Source: Clostridia bacterium (GTDB lineage Bacteria; Bacillota; Clostridia; Christensenellales; Borkfalkiaceae). Taken from it: a DNA stretch of 10,005 nucleotides. The notes under the pieces are model-generated. The model saw only the letters and a program-made list of their open reading frames with translations. It made no database searches and was not told the origin of the DNA. The DNA is taken from positions 1 to 10,005 of the forward strand of contig JAJPXK010000081.1 in the NCBI GenBank assembly GCA_021205485.1, in the 5' to 3' direction. The position numbers were made by a program, and so were the translations under genes. How positions within the stretch are numbered: the stretch's first letter is position 1; each line of letters opens with the position of its first letter. Below, piece by piece: positions 1 to 6,723 of this stretch.

Positions 1-1578
1 ACCACGTCTTCGCTACAGCAGGACGCTTCAAACAAATACGGCATGTCTTCGCCCGAAACTATGCTCGTTGCGCAGCACCTGTACGAAGGCATGGAGGTAG
101 GCGGCGACCACATAGCCCTTATCACCTATATCAGGACGGACTCCGTAAGGGTTTCCAAAGAGGCGCAGGACGACGCGCTGGCGTTTATCAGGGCCAACTA
201 CGGCGAAAAGTACGCCCCCGCGAAGCCTAACTACTACGCCACAAAAAAGGGAGCGCAGGACGCTCACGAGGCCATAAGGCCTATAAACCTTTCGTTGACT
301 CCCGAAAGCGTAAAAAATTCTTTAGACAAAAAACATTACAATATATACAAAATGGTGTACGACCGCTTTATCGCCTCGCAGATGGCAGAGGCACAGTATA
401 ACTCTATGCAGATAGAGGCGGCTTCGGGCGGGTACACCTTTAAAGCCAGCGGCAAATCGCTGTTGTTCGCGGGATATACCGCGGCCTATCAGGACGTTTC
501 AAGGGAAAAGGACGAAGACGAGCCCGCTAAACTTCTGCCCCCTTTAAAGGAGGGCGACGGCCTTAATTTAAGGGAACTCAACAAGGAACAGAAATTCACC
601 CGTCCCCCGTTAAGGTTTACCGACGCCTCTCTGGTTAAGGCGATGGAAGAAAAGGGCATAGGCAGGCCCTCTACTTACGCGTCCATAATTTCGGTGCTCA
701 ACAAACGCCGCTATGTAGAAAAGGACGGCAAGTATATGGTGCCTACCGAGGTTGCGTACAAAATAACCGATATGCTCGTGCATTACTTTACCGACATAAT
801 GGACGTAGGCTTTACGGCGCATATGGAGGACGATCTGGATAAGATAGAGGAAGGCGGCACCGACTGGCACAAGATTATAGCAGATTTTTACCCTTCTTTC
901 GCCGAAAAACTCAAGGCGGCTTCTACCGACGGCGACGAAATGACCGACATTCTGTGCGAAAAATGCGGCCATCCTATGATCCGCAGGGTAGGCAAGTACG
1001 GCAAGTACCTCGCCTGCTCTAACTACCCCGCCTGCTCCAACATAATAAGCGAGTCAGAGGTGGAAGTATCCGCCGTACGCTGCCCTAAATGCGGGGCGAA
1101 CATGGTGGTAAAAAGCGGCAAGTACGGCAAATTCCTCGCCTGCCCTAACTACCCCGAATGCTCGTCTATAATGCCGCTGGACGCAAAAATTTCCGAAGAA
1201 AAATGCAAGGAATGCGGCGGCGAAATGCTTATAAAAAAGGGCAGATACGGCCAGTACCTTGAATGCGGCAAATGCGGAGCCAAACGCCCCGTATCCAACG
1301 CCGAAAACGGCGGCGAAACGATAAAAACAGAGGGAGTATGCCCCGACTGCGGCAAGCCTATGCGCAGAATGCGTTCCAAAAACGGCAAAATTTACTACGG
1401 CTGCACGGGCTACCCCGAGTGCAAATTTTTAAGCTGGGACGTGCCTACGGGCGAAAAGTGCCCCGAATGCGGCAAAGGCTTCCTTGTAAAAAAGAACGGG
1501 GAGATAAAGTGCTCGCAAAAGACCTGCAATTATTCCAGACCTCTTCCCCCCGAAGAGAAGACGGAAGAAGATAAATGA
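1..1578 (+). CDS. topA: DNA topoisomerase I (type IA), C-terminal part, 5' end outside window
   Basis: The reading frame is open from base 1, so the gene enters from upstream; 525 residues are visible and the N-terminal Toprim part is missing. Type IA topoisomerases relax negatively supercoiled DNA by cutting one strand through a tyrosine. The visible part starts in the central domain (TTSSLQQDAS, MLVAQHLYEG). The catalytic tyrosine lies in ALITYIRTDS, with its codon at 127-129. The FTRPPLRFTDASLVKAMEE stretch and GIGRPSTYA follow, as in TopA. The tail has five four-cysteine zinc-ribbon units starting at about 955, 1081, 1204, 1339 and 1459. The first, second and fourth have the C-x2-C ... 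YPxC form; the third and fifth are divergent. The stop overlaps the trmFO start (ATGA), which suggests translational coupling in the topA-trmFO-hslV-hslU operon. Confidence 0.97.
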   Translation, partial: TTSSLQQDASNKYGMSSPETMLVAQHLYEGMEVGGDHIALITYIRTDSVRVSKEAQDDALAFIRANYGEKYAPAKPNYYATKKGAQDAHEAIRPINLSLTPESVKNSLDKKHYNIYKMVYDRFIASQMAEAQYNSMQIEAASGGYTFKASGKSLLFAGYTAAYQDVSREKDEDEPAKLLPPLKEGDGLNLRELNKEQKFTRPPLRFTDASLVKAMEEKGIGRPSTYASIISVLNKRRYVEKDGKYMVPTEVAYKITDMLVHYFTDIMDVGFTAHMEDDLDKIEEGGTDWHKIIADFYPSFAEKLKAASTDGDEMTDILCEKCGHPMIRRVGKYGKYLACSNYPACSNIISESEVEVSAVRCPKCGANMVVKSGKYGKFLACPNYPECSSIMPLDAKISEEKCKECGGEMLIKKGRYGQYLECGKCGAKRPVSNAENGGETIKTEGVCPDCGKPMRRMRSKNGKIYYGCTGYPECKFLSWDVPTGEKCPECGKGFLVKKNGEIKCSQKTCNYSRPLPPEEKTEEDK

Positions 1579-2873
1579 CGGGCGTAAAAATTATAGGGGC
1601 GGGGCTCGCCGGCTGCGAAGCGGCCTATTGCCTCGCCGAAAGGGGAGTAAAAGTCACCCTTTGCGATATAAAGCCTAAGGCGTTTACCCCCGCGCATTCA
1701 GATAAAAATTACGGCGAGCTGGTCTGCTCAAACTCATTAAAAAGCGACGACGTTTACTTTAACGCCTGCGGGCTTTTAAAGCAGGAGATGCGTATTTTAG
1801 GCTCGCTTATAATAGAGGCGGCCGACAATACAAGGGTGCCCGCGGGCGCCGCCCTCGCCGTTGAAAGGCAAGAATTTTCCCGTTATATAACAGAAAAAAT
1901 TAAAAACCACCCTAATATCGAGGCTGTGTGCGACGAGGCGGACAAAATCCCCGACGAGCCGTGCATAGTGGCTACGGGCCCTTTGACCTGCGGCGGCCTC
2001 GCCGAAGACATAAATAAAAAGCTTGGCGGCGGGCTGTATTTTTACGACGCTTCCGCCCCGATAGTTTCAAGGGAGAGCATAGATTTTTCTTTCGCCTTCG
2101 AGGGCGACCGCTACGGAAAGGGCGGCGACGACTATATAAACTGCCCGCTCTCCAAAGAGGGCTACTACGCCTTTGCCGAGGCGCTTGTTTCGGCGGAGAA
2201 GGCCGCCCTTCATTCATTTGACAAAAGGGAATTTTTTGAAGGCTGCATGCCTGTCGAGGTTATGGCCGCGAGGGGAGTTGACACCCTGCGGTTCGGGCCG
2301 TTCAAGCCCGTAGGCCTTACCGACGGCGACGGCAATAAGTTTTTCGCCGTACTGCAACTGAGGAAGGAGAACGCCGAAGGCAGCGCGTACAACCTTGTAG
2401 GCTGCCAGACAAATTTAAAATTCGGCGAACAAAAGAGGGTATTTTCTATGATACCCGCGTTAAAAAACGCAGAGTTTTTACGCTACGGCGTCATGCACCG
2501 CAACACCTATATCAACTCGCCCGAGCATTTAAACGGAGACTTTTCGCTTAAAAGCAATCCCGACGTCTTTTTCGCGGGACAGATAACGGGCGTAGAGGGG
2601 TATGTGGAGAGCGCCGCGAGCGGGCTTATGGCCGCCATAGGCTTTTTACGCAGGGCCGAGGGGAAAGATACTCAGCTTCCTCCCGAACACACAATCTGCG
2701 GGGCTTTGTCAAGGCATATAAGCTCGCCTAACGCAAATTTTCAGCCAATGAACGCCAATTTCGGTATATTGAATTGCGACAAGAGAATCCGCGACAAAAA
2801 GGAGCGGTACCGTTACCTTGCCGAAAGGGCTTTAAAAGAAATACAGGAGTACAAAGATAAATTATGTCAGTAG
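1575..2873 (+). CDS. trmFO: methylenetetrahydrofolate-tRNA-(uracil-54-C5)-methyltransferase TrmFO
   Basis: This 432-residue protein has the usual TrmFO length. The family is a folate- and FAD-dependent flavoprotein that makes ribothymidine-54 in the T-loop of tRNA, using methylenetetrahydrofolate instead of SAM. The FAD-binding GAGLAG is at residues 8-13. The conserved GELVCSNSLKSD has Cys51, and EGCMPVEVMAARG has Cys224, matching the nucleophilic cysteine at about 226 in the Bacillus enzyme. GPFKPVGL, YNLVGCQTNLKFGEQKRVF and the C-terminal FAGQITGVEGYVESAASG are also family signatures. The ATG overlaps the topA stop by four bases, and the 3' end overlaps hslV by ten. The product can be confused with GidA/MnmG, but the length and the Cys224 context fit TrmFO. 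In Bacillus the same gene (formerly gid) sits directly after topA. Confidence 0.96.
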   Translation: MTGVKIIGAGLAGCEAAYCLAERGVKVTLCDIKPKAFTPAHSDKNYGELVCSNSLKSDDVYFNACGLLKQEMRILGSLIIEAADNTRVPAGAALAVERQEFSRYITEKIKNHPNIEAVCDEADKIPDEPCIVATGPLTCGGLAEDINKKLGGGLYFYDASAPIVSRESIDFSFAFEGDRYGKGGDDYINCPLSKEGYYAFAEALVSAEKAALHSFDKREFFEGCMPVEVMAARGVDTLRFGPFKPVGLTDGDGNKFFAVLQLRKENAEGSAYNLVGCQTNLKFGEQKRVFSMIPALKNAEFLRYGVMHRNTYINSPEHLNGDFSLKSNPDVFFAGQITGVEGYVESAASGLMAAIGFLRRAEGKDTQLPPEHTICGALSRHISSPNANFQPMNANFGILNCDKRIRDKKERYRYLAERALKEIQEYKDKLCQ

Positions 2874-3403
2874 AATTTCACGCAACAACAATATGCGCCG
2901 TAAAAAAGGACGGCGTAACGGCGATCGCGGGCGACGGACAGGTCACCATGGGCGAAAACGTAATTTTTAAAAACAGCGCCACCAAGGTGCGCCGCATATA
3001 CGGCGGCAAAGTAATTTTAGGCTTTGCAGGCTCTGTATCCGACGCGTTCTCTTTAAGCGAAAAGTTCGAGGGCATGCTCAACAAATTTTCGGGCAATCTT
3101 ATGCGTTCGGCCGTAGAGCTTGCCGAACTGTGGCGTTCGGACAAAATGCCCCGCAAGCTTGAGGCTTTGATGATCGTCGCCGATAAAGACACGCTTCTGA
3201 TAGTTTCGGGCACGGGCGAGGTTATAGATCCCGACGGCGGCGTATGCGCCATAGGCAGCGGCGGCAACTACGCTTTGGCCGCGGCGAGGGCCCTTATACA
3301 GAATACCGACTATTCCGCCGAAGAGATAGCCACCAAGGCTTTGAAAATCGCGAGCGAAATATGCGTTTTCACCAACGACAATATCAAATGCGAAACTATT
3401 TAA
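2864..3403 (+). CDS. hslV: ATP-dependent protease proteolytic subunit HslV (ClpQ/CodW)
   Basis: This is the 179-residue proteasome-like peptidase of the HslUV complex, a double hexamer that degrades proteins unfolded by HslU in the cytoplasm. The family block TTICAVKKDG at residues 8-17 contains the expected N-terminal threonine nucleophile (Thr8), followed by IAGDGQVTMG, KVRRIYGGKVILGFAGSVSDAFSL, LRKLEA-like PRKLEALMIVAD, and AIGSGGNYALAAARAL. A seven-residue leader MSVEFHA precedes Thr8, closely like the Bacillus CodW start MSSFHA; see the finding on Ser2 versus Thr8. The start lies inside trmFO. The nearest Shine-Dalgarno-like GGAG (2846-2849) is 14 bases upstream, rather far, so translation may depend on coupling to trmFO. 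hslU follows after 12 bases. Confidence 0.96.
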   Translation: MSVEFHATTICAVKKDGVTAIAGDGQVTMGENVIFKNSATKVRRIYGGKVILGFAGSVSDAFSLSEKFEGMLNKFSGNLMRSAVELAELWRSDKMPRKLEALMIVADKDTLLIVSGTGEVIDPDGGVCAIGSGGNYALAAARALIQNTDYSAEEIATKALKIASEICVFTNDNIKCETI

Positions 3404-3415
3404 GGGGGCAGTATT

Positions 3416-4729
3416 ATGGATTTAACGCCTAAACAGATTGTACACGAACTGGATAAATACATCATCGGCCAGAGCGAGGCTAAAAAGGCCGTGGCCATAG
3501 CTTTGAGAAACCGCTACAGAAGAAGCATGCTTTCCCCCGAGCTTATGGAAGAAATAACGCCTAAAAACATCATAATGAAGGGCCCTACGGGCGTAGGCAA
3601 GACAGAGATCGCTCGAAGGCTCGCAAAGCTTGTCAAAGCCCCCTTTATCAAGGTAGAGGCCACAAAGTATACCGAGGTAGGCTACGTAGGCAGGGACGTG
3701 GAGTCTATGGTCCGCGACCTCGCCGAATGCGCCATACGCCTTGTACGCGAAGAAAAGACGGCCGAAGTTGAACACAAGGCCCGCGCCGCCGCCGAAAAGA
3801 AGGTGGCCAAAGTCCTCGCCGACGCAAAGAGCAAGGAAAGGGGCGAATTTTCTAAAGAGGTGTTCGAACAGAATATTCTTGAGGCCGTCCATCAGGGCAA
3901 GTGCGACAACGAAATTGTAGAACTGGACGTTCCCGAAGCGCCTAAGTCTATAGAACTTTCCGCGGGGAGCGGGGCCTCTATAGAACTCGGCTCCATTTTC
4001 GGCGACTTAGGCCTGCCTAAAAAGACCAAAAAACGCAAGCTCTCCGTCAAAGAGGCGGTAAATATCCTTATCGCCGAGGAGGCGGACAAGCTTATAGACA
4101 ACGACGCAGTTAAGTCCGAAGGCCTGCGCAGGGCAGAAAACGAGGGCATTATATTTATCGACGAAATAGATAAAATAGCCGGCAAGGGCAACCAGGGGGC
4201 GGACGTCTCCCGCGAGGGCGTGCAGCGCGATATTCTGCCTATAGTAGAGGGCTGTACGGTAATGACCAAGTACGGGCCTATAAAAACAGACTACATTCTG
4301 TTTATCGCCGCTGGCGCCTTCCACGTATCCAAGGTAGAGGACTTGATCCCCGAGCTTCAGGGCAGGTTCCCTATACAGGTAGAACTCAATTCCCTCACCA
4401 AGCAGGACTTTGTGGATATTTTGACGCAGCCCGAAAACGCCATAACAAGGCAGTATTCGGTGCTTTTAGCTGTGGACAACATAGACCTTTCGTTCACGCC
4501 CGACGCGATAGAGCGTATCGCCGAAATCGCCGAGGATATCAACACCACTTCAGAAGACATCGGGGCGAGGCGGCTGCACACCGTTATGGAGTACCTTTTG
4601 GAGGATATATCCTTCAATGCGGGCGGCAACGACTACCCCGTAATCCCCGTAGAGATAAACGCGAAGTATGTTGACGAACATCTTGAAAAGATAATCAAAA
4701 ACAGGGATTTAAGAAAGTACGTACTTTAA
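3416..4729 (+). CDS. hslU: ATP-dependent protease ATPase subunit HslU (ClpY/CodX)
   Basis: This 437-residue AAA+ unfoldase partners HslV: it binds, unfolds and threads substrates into the HslV chamber. Walker A is GPTGVGKT at residues 56-63 with Lys62. The pore loop GYVGRD is at about 91-96, Walker B is IIFIDEIDKI with Asp249/Glu250, and the sensor-2 GARRL is at about 383-387. The long region between roughly residues 105 and 230 is the charged I-domain typical of HslU and absent from ClpX. The C-terminal DLRKYVL corresponds to the tail that inserts into HslV. A good ribosome site AGGGGG (3403-3408) lies seven bases before the ATG and overlaps the hslV stop. The stop codon is part of the 32-bp palindrome that begins at 4727. 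The next gene is hisS, not codY as in Bacillus. Confidence 0.97.
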   Translation: MDLTPKQIVHELDKYIIGQSEAKKAVAIALRNRYRRSMLSPELMEEITPKNIIMKGPTGVGKTEIARRLAKLVKAPFIKVEATKYTEVGYVGRDVESMVRDLAECAIRLVREEKTAEVEHKARAAAEKKVAKVLADAKSKERGEFSKEVFEQNILEAVHQGKCDNEIVELDVPEAPKSIELSAGSGASIELGSIFGDLGLPKKTKKRKLSVKEAVNILIAEEADKLIDNDAVKSEGLRRAENEGIIFIDEIDKIAGKGNQGADVSREGVQRDILPIVEGCTVMTKYGPIKTDYILFIAAGAFHVSKVEDLIPELQGRFPIQVELNSLTKQDFVDILTQPENAITRQYSVLLAVDNIDLSFTPDAIERIAEIAEDINTTSEDIGARRLHTVMEYLLEDISFNAGGNDYPVIPVEINAKYVDEHLEKIIKNRDLRKYVL

Positions 4730-4758
4730 CAGGGAATGCAATATTGCCTCCCCTGTTA
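4727..4758. repeat. 32-bp near-perfect palindrome covering the hslU stop
   Basis: Outer arms TAACAGGG (4727-4734) and CCCTGTTA (4751-4758) are exact inverted repeats. The centre GCAATATTGC (4738-4747) is a perfect palindrome on the same axis, so 14 of 16 base pairs match. The left arm includes the hslU TAA. No T-run follows, so it does not look like an ordinary terminator. It overlaps a second possible hairpin, CTCCCC (4748-4753) with GGGGAG (4760-4765), so the two folds exclude each other. A third small stem, GCCG/CGGC, lies at 4765-4778. It could be an operator, an RNA processing or attenuation element, or a dispersed palindromic repeat. Confidence 0.6.
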
Positions 4759-4765
4759 GGGGGAG

Positions 4766-4778
4766 CCGATAATGCGGC
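4766..4778 (+). repeat. 13-bp inverted repeat, copy upstream of hisS
   Basis: CCGATAATGCGGC occurs here and its exact reverse complement occurs at 6196-6208, so hisS is bracketed by the pair. A related CCGCATTAT lies at 6060-6068. The site ends 16 bases before the hisS start. A 13-base match in 10 kb can arise by chance, but all copies are in the short non-coding stretches around hisS. Confidence 0.45.
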
Positions 4779-4794
4779 ATAAAACGGAGATATT

Positions 4795-6051
4795 ATGATT
4801 AACATACCTAAGGGCACTAAGGACGTTTTGCCTAAAGACGCCTATAAATGGCATTTTATTGAAAACGCGGCAAGGGAGATCGCCGAGGTTTACAACTTAA
4901 AGGAGATCCGCACGCCCGTCTTTGAACACACCGAGCTGTTTTTGCGCGGCGTAGGCGACACTACCGACATCGTTAATAAAGAGATGTACACGTTTAAGGA
5001 CAAGGGCGACCGTTCTATAACCTTAAAGCCCGAGGGCACGGCGGGGGCGGCGCGTTCCTTTATAGAAAACGGAATGTCGTCAGGCGTTCTGCCGGCAAAA
5101 ATGTACTACATTATCCCCGCTTTCCGCTACGAGCGTCCGCAGGCGGGGCGGCTTCGCGAATTCCACCAGTTCGGCATAGAGGTTTACGGCTCGCAGAGCG
5201 CCGATACCGACGCAGAAGTGATTTTCGCAGCTTCTTCCTTTTTGGATAAACTCGGGGTAAAAAATGTAAAGCTCAACATAAATTCCATCGGCTGTAAAAC
5301 GTGCAGGGCGGAGTATAACGCGGCGCTTAAGGCGTACCTTGAGCCCGATCTGGACAAAATGTGTCCTACGTGCCGCGAACGGTACGAAAAGAACCCCCTT
5401 CGCATCCTCGACTGCAAAGAGGAGGGCTGTAAAAAGATTACCGCCAAAGCCCCCCGCATGATAGATTACCTCTGCGACGGCTGCAGGCAGCACTTTGAAC
5501 AGGTTAAGTCTTACCTTGCCGCGGGCGGGCTGGAATACACCGTTGATTCGGGCATAGTAAGGGGGCTGGACTACTACACAAAGACAGTTTTTGAGTTTGT
5601 GTCAGAGGAGATAGGGGCTCAGGGCACCGTATGCGGCGGCGGCAGGTACGACGGGCTTATACAGGAGTTAGGCGGCAGCCATACCCCCGCGGTAGGCTTT
5701 GCGGCGGGCATAGAGCGGCTTATCCTTTTGATGGAAAACACGGGCATACCCTTCCCCGAAGAGCCTAAGCCCGACGTGTATTTCGCGGGGATGGACGAAG
5801 ACAGCCGCAGGACGGCCTTTTCCCTCGCGTTAAAGGCGAGGGCGGCGGGAATTGCCGCCGAGGTTGACCATATGTCAAGGTCTGTTAAGGCGCAGTTCAA
5901 GTATGCCGATAAAATAGGGGCAAGGTATGTGGCCGCGATAGGTTCAAGCGAGCTTGAAAAAGGCTCGGTCAACTTAAAGCGTATGTCTGACGGCTTCACG
6001 CAGGAAGTAAAATTTGAGGATATAAATTCCTATATTTTAAGCGGCAAATAA
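4795..6051 (+). CDS. hisS: histidyl-tRNA synthetase
   Basis: This 418-residue class II aminoacyl-tRNA synthetase charges tRNA-His with histidine in the cytoplasm. It starts with IPKGTKDVLP. Motif 1 context is PVFEHTELFLRGVGDTTDIV at 41-60. Motif 2 is FRYERPQAGRLREFHQFGIE at about 110-129. The histidine-binding GIVRGLDYYTKTVFEF begins at residue 253 and contains the catalytic Arg256. It is followed by GTVCGGGRYDGL and the motif-3-like AVGFAAGIERL. The remaining ~95 residues fit the anticodon-binding domain. The middle region has several Cys pairs (CKTC, CPTC, CDGC), which may form a metal-stabilised insertion. The ribosome site GGAG (4786-4789) is five bases from the ATG. I see no T-box leader: only 65 bases separate it from hslU, so read-through from that operon is likely. 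A weak promoter (TTGCCT, 18 bases, GATAAT, 4744-4773) is possible. Confidence 0.97.
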   Translation: MINIPKGTKDVLPKDAYKWHFIENAAREIAEVYNLKEIRTPVFEHTELFLRGVGDTTDIVNKEMYTFKDKGDRSITLKPEGTAGAARSFIENGMSSGVLPAKMYYIIPAFRYERPQAGRLREFHQFGIEVYGSQSADTDAEVIFAASSFLDKLGVKNVKLNINSIGCKTCRAEYNAALKAYLEPDLDKMCPTCRERYEKNPLRILDCKEEGCKKITAKAPRMIDYLCDGCRQHFEQVKSYLAAGGLEYTVDSGIVRGLDYYTKTVFEFVSEEIGAQGTVCGGGRYDGLIQELGGSHTPAVGFAAGIERLILLMENTGIPFPEEPKPDVYFAGMDEDSRRTAFSLALKARAAGIAAEVDHMSRSVKAQFKYADKIGARYVAAIGSSELEKGSVNLKRMSDGFTQEVKFEDINSYILSGK

Positions 6052-6059
6052 TTATCAAT

Positions 6060-6152
6060 CCGCATTATGGCGGCCGAAGCCATACGTCATTGTGAGGGGT
6101 CTCTACCCCGTGGCAATCCCACGGGTACCCGCGACCCGAACACTTCGGCGGC
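6060..6152. repeat. palindromic dispersed-repeat-type element (MITE-like)
   Basis: This ~93-bp non-coding segment is packed with inverted repeats. CCGC/GCGG (6060-6063, 6070-6073) overlaps TATGGC/GCCATA (6066-6071, 6079-6084). GGGGT/ACCCC (6096-6100, 6105-6109) has a four-base loop. CCCGTGG/CCACGGG (6107-6113, 6119-6125) is a perfect 7-bp stem around CAATC. CGGGTACCCG (6122-6131) is a 10-bp palindrome. GCCGAAG (6073-6079) and CTTCGGC (6143-6149) form terminal inverted repeats. From memory, the core (GTCATTGTGAGG ... GTGGCAATCCCACGGG) resembles a class of short repeats (GTCATTGCGAGG-type) scattered in many bacterial genomes. It holds the window's only CCCA. No gene is supported here. Confidence 0.6.
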
Positions 6153-6273
6153 AGAAAAGTTATTTAAAAATAATAACGTTTATTTAAAGATAATCGCCGC
6201 ATTATCGGATATACCGTTAAAACCGTTTATAAACGTAAAAAAACAGCCACAATATAAATAAGAGGTAAAAAAT
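6153..6273. other. AT-rich intergenic leader upstream of trxA with palindromes
   Basis: There is no gene here. The stretch is much more AT-rich than its surroundings. It contains GTTATT/AATAAC arms (6159-6164, 6172-6177), the second copy of the hisS-flanking 13-mer (6196-6208), a direct repeat ACCGTT (6213-6218, 6222-6227) and a perfect 12-bp palindrome CGTTTATAAACG (6224-6235). GATAAT (6189-6194) and TATAAA (6253-6258) could be -10 boxes, but neither has a convincing -35 at proper spacing. A trxA promoter is expected here but I cannot place it. Confidence 0.4.
6196..6208 (-). repeat. 13-bp inverted repeat, copy downstream of hisS
   Basis: GCCGCATTATCGG is the exact reverse complement of 4766-4778, so the pair brackets hisS and the palindromic element. 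Its ends CCG/CGG are themselves complementary. Confidence 0.45.
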
Positions 6274-6588
6274 ATGAAACAGATAGATATGCAAGAGTTT
6301 GACGAACTTTTAAAGGGCGATATGCCCGTAGTTTGCGACTTTTTTGCCACCTGGTGCGGGCCCTGCAAGATGCTCGCCCCCGTGCTGGAAAAAATCTCCG
6401 CCGAATACGAAGGCAAAGCCGAGTTCGTAAAGGTTGACATAGATAAAAATCCCGAACTTTCCATAAGGTACGGCATAATGTCTATACCCTACGTGGCGGT
6501 GTTCCGCGGAGGCGAAATGGTGGATAATTTCGTCGGCTTTATGACCGAGAACGAGACCAAGGAATTTATCGAAAATACAATAGGCTGA
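6274..6588 (+). CDS. trxA: thioredoxin
   Basis: This 104-residue protein has the length and layout of a single-domain thioredoxin, a cytoplasmic thiol-disulfide reductant normally recycled by thioredoxin reductase. The active site WCGPC is at residues 27-31 within FFATWCGPCKMLAPVLEK. The cis-proline is Pro72 in MSIPYVAVF, where most family members have SIPT. KVDIDKNPELSIRYGI and the closing GFMTENETKEFIEN helix also fit. There is no signal peptide. One extra cysteine (Cys21) lies just before the active site. Ribosome site AGAGG (6261-6265) is eight bases from the ATG. A hairpin terminator follows at once, so the gene looks monocistronic; no reductase gene is in the window. Confidence 0.96.
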   Translation: MKQIDMQEFDELLKGDMPVVCDFFATWCGPCKMLAPVLEKISAEYEGKAEFVKVDIDKNPELSIRYGIMSIPYVAVFRGGEMVDNFVGFMTENETKEFIENTIG

Positions 6589-6594
6589 AAAAAT

Positions 6595-6640
6595 CCCCTG
6601 CGGCGTCACATTATTTCCCGCGGGGGCTCATTTTAATTTC
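6595..6640 (+). terminator. Rho-independent terminator after trxA
   Basis: CCCCTGCGG (6595-6603) pairs with CCGCGGGGG (6618-6626), giving nine base pairs with one G-U, around a 14-base loop. The T-rich CTCATTTTAATTTC follows. It lies seven bases after the trxA stop. Confidence 0.8.
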
Positions 6641-6663
6641 ACAAAGCTTAAACGTATATTGCC

Positions 6664-6692
6664 TTGCAAATATCTTTAAGGCGTGGTAAAAT
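6664..6692 (+). promoter_or_regulatory. sigma-A-type extended -10 promoter for the LRR lipoprotein gene
   Basis: The -35 box is TTGCAA (6664-6669), then a 17-base spacer, then -10 TAAAAT (6687-6692) preceded by the extended TGG (6684-6686). Transcription would start near 6699, leaving a leader of about 25 bases. The promoter at 7987 also has TGG before a TAAA-type -10. Confidence 0.65.
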
Positions 6693-6723
6693 TATTACGA
6701 TAACATATTTCACAGGTAGAAAA

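Noticed and set aside
3422..3892. 156-codon minus-strand frame inside hslU
   Set aside because: It is fully antisense to a well-conserved HslU coding region and has no recognisable domain; it is a by-product of the codon bias.
4730..4794. T-box riboswitch or intrinsic terminator before hisS
   Set aside because: The gap is too short for a T-box, and no stem is followed by a T-run.
5080..5493. 137-codon minus-strand frame inside hisS
   Set aside because: It is antisense to the conserved HisS core, with no ribosome site or domain.
6067..6261. 64-codon + strand open frame after hisS
   Set aside because: It starts inside a dense palindromic repeat, has no ribosome site, and its second half is AT-rich leader DNA; the translation looks like no known protein.
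6664..6723. Upstream TTG start adding 20 residues to the LRR lipoprotein
   Set aside because: The TTG is the -35 box of the promoter, and the extension would displace the lipoprotein signal peptide from the N-terminus.
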